From assembly GCA_910578405.1 (NCBI GenBank), contig CAJTQO010000008.1, positions 1-64,000 of the forward strand: DNA of 64,000 nt. The letters run 5' to 3'. The DNA comes from an uncultured Lachnospiraceae bacterium. GTDB lineage: Bacteria > Bacillota > Clostridia > Lachnospirales > Lachnospiraceae. The position numbers were made by a program, and so were the translations under genes. Each line of letters opens with the position of its first letter. The stretch's first letter is position 1. Below are positions 60,850 through 64,000 of the stretch, piece after piece. The notes below the pieces were generated by a model. It had not been told where the DNA came from. It worked only from the letters and a program-made list of their open reading frames with translations, and searched no databases.

Positions 60850-61700
60850 CTTACTTCACAGCCTCCTTTTTTTACAAAGGCAATACTCAATGTATCCCCA
60901 ATCGGAACAAACCCGATATTGTTTTTCGTAGCGAACTCTTCTATTGCTTTCTTTGCTCCGGCGTAGGAAAAAGAAAAATAATCATGTACAAAAATGTACC
61001 CATTCTCCACCATTCTTGGCCAAAAATATTCTAACCCAGCAAGAACAGGTTTATATAGATCAGCATCTATATTTACAAATGCAAACTTTTCCTTTAGTCC
61101 ATCCGCAGTGTCTGGAAAATATCCCTTCTTAATAATGCAGTTTTCCGGATAAGGCATCCTGTTTAACACAAGTTCCACCGAAGTATTTGTTAACTTCCCT
61201 ACTTCATTCAATAATAGCCTATTCTCTATCTCATATTTCATATCTTCTTCCTGAAATCCTTCAAAAGTATCAAACAGATACAATTTACGATTTGGAAATA
61301 CTCTGTTAATACATTTCGCAAAGTCCCCTCTATAAACCCCTAATTCTGCAACTGCACCTTCTATTTTTTTATCTTCAAATATTAACGCTATCTTTTCCAA
61401 GCATTCTTTACGCACACGTGAATTCAAATCCACATATTTACAAATAATTCTTTCCTCCGGAAAACCATTGGAAATTAAATACTCCTCCGCTTCTTCATAT
61501 CCCGTCAATATTCCCATAAAAACGACATCCGGTTGATTTTTAAAAATTTCTGATTTTTCCCTAATAGGCAATTGTTCAATATCTTTCCCAATTAACGCAG
61601 GGTTCCCATCTACAAAATACATTACATGATATTTATCCTTTATCTGGTCATAAACCCGCCTTCCAGTAGCTGTAGCTCCATAGATGACTGCTTTCTTCAT
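60846..61700 (-). CDS. TylF/MycF-type methyltransferase with N-terminal Rossmann-like module
   Basis: 284 residues. Module 1 to about 90: KKAVIYGATATGRRVYDQIK, MYFVDGNPALIGKDIEQLP, VVFMGILTGYEEAEEYLIS. From about 105 the TylF fold: GAVAELGVYRGDFAKCINRV (SAM loop), LYLFDTFEGFQEEDMKYEIE, FVNIDADLYKPVLAGLEYFW and IFVHDYFSFSYAGAKKAIE (metal-binding Asp residues). TylF/MycF enzymes O-methylate sugars in macrolides, so sugar O-methylation of the glycan is likely. AAAGGAGATGTAAG precedes the ATG. Confidence 0.82.
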   Translation of the reverse strand: MKKAVIYGATATGRRVYDQIKDKYHVMYFVDGNPALIGKDIEQLPIREKSEIFKNQPDVVFMGILTGYEEAEEYLISNGFPEERIICKYVDLNSRVRKECLEKIALIFEDKKIEGAVAELGVYRGDFAKCINRVFPNRKLYLFDTFEGFQEEDMKYEIENRLLLNEVGKLTNTSVELVLNRMPYPENCIIKKGYFPDTADGLKEKFAFVNIDADLYKPVLAGLEYFWPRMVENGYIFVHDYFSFSYAGAKKAIEEFATKNNIGFVPIGDTLSIAFVKKGGCEVR

Positions 61701-62659
61701 CTTACATCTCCTTTCATGCTTTTTTCAAACATAGATTTTATAGACATTTCCATAGCTTGAGATGAAGTATATTCGTTTGCCCATCCCAGCCCCCGTATTT
61801 TTTTTGAATCAAGCCTCACGACAGAAACATCACCTTTCCATCCCCGGCTGCCTCCAGTATATTTATATTGGACATTCTCCAGTCCCATAACTGCTGTTGT
61901 TATATCTGCTATTTCTGTAACCGTAATATAATCTAATGTCGCAACATTGTAATAGTTATATCCTGCAAGTGCTTTTTTCTCTACTGTCCTAATGGCATTG
62001 ACCACATCTGCAATATAAATATATGATTTACTTTGCTTCCCATCGCCCAAGATTTCCAACCGATATGGATTCTCACACAATTTTCTTATAAAGTCATAGC
62101 CAACTCCATGCGTCTGATTTGGACCCACTACATTTGCAAAACGAAATGCGGCAGCATTCATATCAAACATTTTGCAATAAGAACAAATCAGCGCTTCACA
62201 CGCCAGCTTACTGGCTCCATATGTAGAAGAAGGTAACATTGGAGAAAAATCCTCATCTGTAATGGTCTCCCCCACATCCCCATAAACCCCGCTTCCAGAA
62301 GCATAAATTAAATTCTTTACATTGCTGGTGCGCATTGCCTCCAACACATTATTAATCAAATAAGTCCCTTCCCAAAAATCTATATCCGGCTGCAATATTG
62401 CCTTCGCTATATCAGGATTTGACGCTAAACTATAAACCACATCTATATCTTTCATAGCTTGTGATAAAATTTCCTTGTCCTTAATATCCCCCTCTATAAT
62501 ATGCAGCCTTTTACTCTCTATTGCTTCTTCCAGATGACTGTTCTTTCCAGACGAATAATTATCATATACATATATCTGTGATTCCTGCTCTTCCTTTATT
62601 AATCTTCGAGCTACATGGCTCCCTATAAATCCAGCCCCTCCAATTATAAGATAATTCAT
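61697..62659 (-). CDS. NAD-dependent sugar-nucleotide epimerase/dehydratase (extended SDR)
   Basis: 320 residues. YLIIGGAGFIGSHVARRLI is the NAD loop; IYASGSGVYGDVGE and YGASKLACEALI give Ser and Y-x3-K of the active site; RFANVVGPNQTHGVGYDFI is the substrate loop. Resembles UDP-glucose/GlcNAc 4-epimerases and related enzymes; the substrate may be a hexose or GDP-heptose. ATG at 62659 with GAGGTGTGAAA is preferred to the GTG two codons earlier. ATGA overlap with the next gene. Confidence 0.83.
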   Translation of the reverse strand: MNYLIIGGAGFIGSHVARRLIKEEQESQIYVYDNYSSGKNSHLEEAIESKRLHIIEGDIKDKEILSQAMKDIDVVYSLASNPDIAKAILQPDIDFWEGTYLINNVLEAMRTSNVKNLIYASGSGVYGDVGETITDEDFSPMLPSSTYGASKLACEALICSYCKMFDMNAAAFRFANVVGPNQTHGVGYDFIRKLCENPYRLEILGDGKQSKSYIYIADVVNAIRTVEKKALAGYNYYNVATLDYITVTEIADITTAVMGLENVQYKYTGGSRGWKGDVSVVRLDSKKIRGLGWANEYTSSQAMEMSIKSMFEKSMKGDVR

Positions 62660-62753
62660 TTTCACACCTCATACCAACTTTTGCATTTTCAAAAGAAACA
62701 ACACTTTGCATCTGAAACTTTCCTTCCGAATACATTCCACACCTGTTTCCTAT

Positions 62754-64000
62754 TTATTGTAAAAACCGAAGCATATTTCCGCTTAATATTTTCTCTGGAT
62801 GAACTCCCATATCTATTAATTGCTTCCTAATTTCATCATGATATGCCCTTGAAGAAATTAAAATGAAATTGAACTCCAATTTTTCCAGATATTCTGGAGC
62901 ATATACAATATAAGTTTGAGAATCTATGGAAATATTCCTCCTGTTCCTGTCTATAAGCGCTGCTAAACTGCAATTTACAATTTGCTTCTTTTGCAGCGTT
63001 AAAAGCCTTTGCAATGTTTCTTCTCCGTCTTTTCCCATCCCATAAAGCGCTACTTTTTGAAATGTTTTAAAAATATTTTTTATATAATCATATATCTCTC
63101 GCAGCTTTTCTTTATACTCCCCAAGACTCCTGGTTCCGTCAATTATTCCATTTAAATCTCGCAAAAATAAAGCTTCTCTTCTCTTCAAAATATCATCCTT
63201 TATTTCTACAAAATCTAATAACAATCTCCATCTCTCCTGAATGCTTTTTCTTACTGTATAACCTGATAATACTTCCGTTTCTTTATTCTTCTGATAAATT
63301 TGAGCAAGCAGATCTATTTGCCTTATCATATAATTATATGTATCTTTTACCTGAAAATAAAATTCACCATTCCCACAAAAATCCTCGTTCTTATAAGAAG
63401 AAGGAGCAACATGGAACAATCTGGTTATACATGCTTTAATTATCATCCTATCAGCCAAAACGATTTCTCTTCCATCAATTGCAAATGAACTATTTTGGTC
63501 TTCTTTCCTATAATAGAGCAATACGTCCTCAAGACATTGAAATTTTATATCAGGCATCATCCTTGTCCATAGATCATAGTCTTCCGCAATTATATTTTCT
63601 GCATAGCGCCAACCATCATCAAACACTTTTTTCCGGAACATAATAGTCGGATGTCCTAATGCATTAGAAAAAATCAGCCTTGCCTTAATATCCTGGTCAG
63701 TAAAAGTATCGCACATATTTTTTTGTTGCGCTTTATGAAACGCATATTCTTTAAATTGCGTTGCACAAACCCCGACCTCTTTATGTCCCTCCATAAATTC
63801 AACCTGTTTTTCTAACCTCATCGGAAGTGAAATATCATCCGCATCCATTCTTGCAATATAGTTTCCTTCTGCCATTTCCATACCGAGATTTAGCGCCCCT
63901 CCAATCCCTTTTCGCTTTCCTTCAATAAGCCTAACCCGGTCATCCGCTTTTACATATTCCTCTATAATTTTCCTAGTTGAATCGGTTGAACCATCATCTA
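62754..64000 (-). CDS. family 2 glycosyltransferase with C-terminal Rossmann-like module (5' end outside window)
   Basis: 415 codons visible; the frame is open to the right edge. DDGSTDSTRKIIEEYVK and GNYIARMDADDISLPMRLEK are GT2 (GT-A) nucleotide and DXD motifs, and LGHPTIMFRKKVFDDGWRYA follows. After a helical middle part, the last 110 residues are the module shared with seven other proteins here: QKVALYGMGKDGEETLQRLL, SLAALIDRNRRNIS and FILISSRAYHDEIRKQLIDM. The ATG at 63881 is internal to the GT2 domain and not the start. Confidence 0.85.
   Translation of the reverse strand, partial: DDGSTDSTRKIIEEYVKADDRVRLIEGKRKGIGGALNLGMEMAEGNYIARMDADDISLPMRLEKQVEFMEGHKEVGVCATQFKEYAFHKAQQKNMCDTFTDQDIKARLIFSNALGHPTIMFRKKVFDDGWRYAENIIAEDYDLWTRMMPDIKFQCLEDVLLYYRKEDQNSSFAIDGREIVLADRMIIKACITRLFHVAPSSYKNEDFCGNGEFYFQVKDTYNYMIRQIDLLAQIYQKNKETEVLSGYTVRKSIQERWRLLLDFVEIKDDILKRREALFLRDLNGIIDGTRSLGEYKEKLREIYDYIKNIFKTFQKVALYGMGKDGEETLQRLLTLQKKQIVNCSLAALIDRNRRNISIDSQTYIVYAPEYLEKLEFNFILISSRAYHDEIRKQLIDMGVHPEKILSGNMLRFLQ

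Overview
The window reads as chromosomal DNA from an anaerobic Firmicute of class Clostridia, most likely Lachnospiraceae. The support is strong AGGAGG-type ribosome binding sites, AddAB instead of RecBCD, a group-type ECF vitamin transporter, DUF6062/DUF6106/DUF2225 proteins, and a bacterial-type GlnRS beside ordinary Firmicute housekeeping genes. I find no rRNA, tRNA or CRISPR array. Most genes lie on the minus strand.

Left part (1-13.6 kb). The window opens inside an IS110-family transposase with a candidate bridge-RNA region upstream. Then come a marR-MATE efflux pair, a GH2 beta-glucuronidase, a leucine-rich-repeat surface protein with a secreted partner, a UMF1-type MFS transporter, and an ecfS-ecfA(A)-ecfT vitamin transporter operon. 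The predicted leader of that operon holds three tandem 109-bp hairpin repeats.

Middle part (13.6-41 kb). Housekeeping and signalling: a response-regulator receiver fused to a small alarmone (ppGpp) synthetase; addB and addA separated by the wreck of an AlbA/Schlafen-type gene; a metallo-beta-lactamase fold fused to a NagD-type HAD phosphatase; an M19 dipeptidase; a PfkB protein whose catalytic Asp is replaced by Asn; a soluble CZB chemoreceptor; a MocR regulator; glnS; and guaB behind a structured leader.

Right part (41-64 kb, all minus strand, still open at the right edge). A large surface-glycan operon. It encodes enzymes for both nucleotide-heptose routes: GmhA plus HldE for ADP-heptose, and a second SIS isomerase plus HddA plus an HddC-GmhB fusion for GDP-heptose. 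A transaldolase could supply sedoheptulose-7-phosphate. Other members are a CDP-alditol-like module (pentose-phosphate epimerase, GatD-like dehydrogenase, TarI/IspD-like cytidylyltransferase), a KdsD-like isomerase, a nucleotidyltransferase-kinase fusion, two clear GT9 heptosyltransferases plus a third GT9-like protein, a GT-D, a DUF5672 and a GT2 glycosyltransferase, two methyltransferases and an SDR epimerase. Eight of these otherwise unrelated enzymes carry the same kind of about 100-residue Rossmann-like module (GxGxxG, then an ID/VD strand end, then a KxGxxxxGxPV-like stretch) at one end. I regard this as the most unusual system in the window. Base composition becomes clearly AT-richer from about 55.9 kb to the right edge, which suggests the operon is a mosaic.
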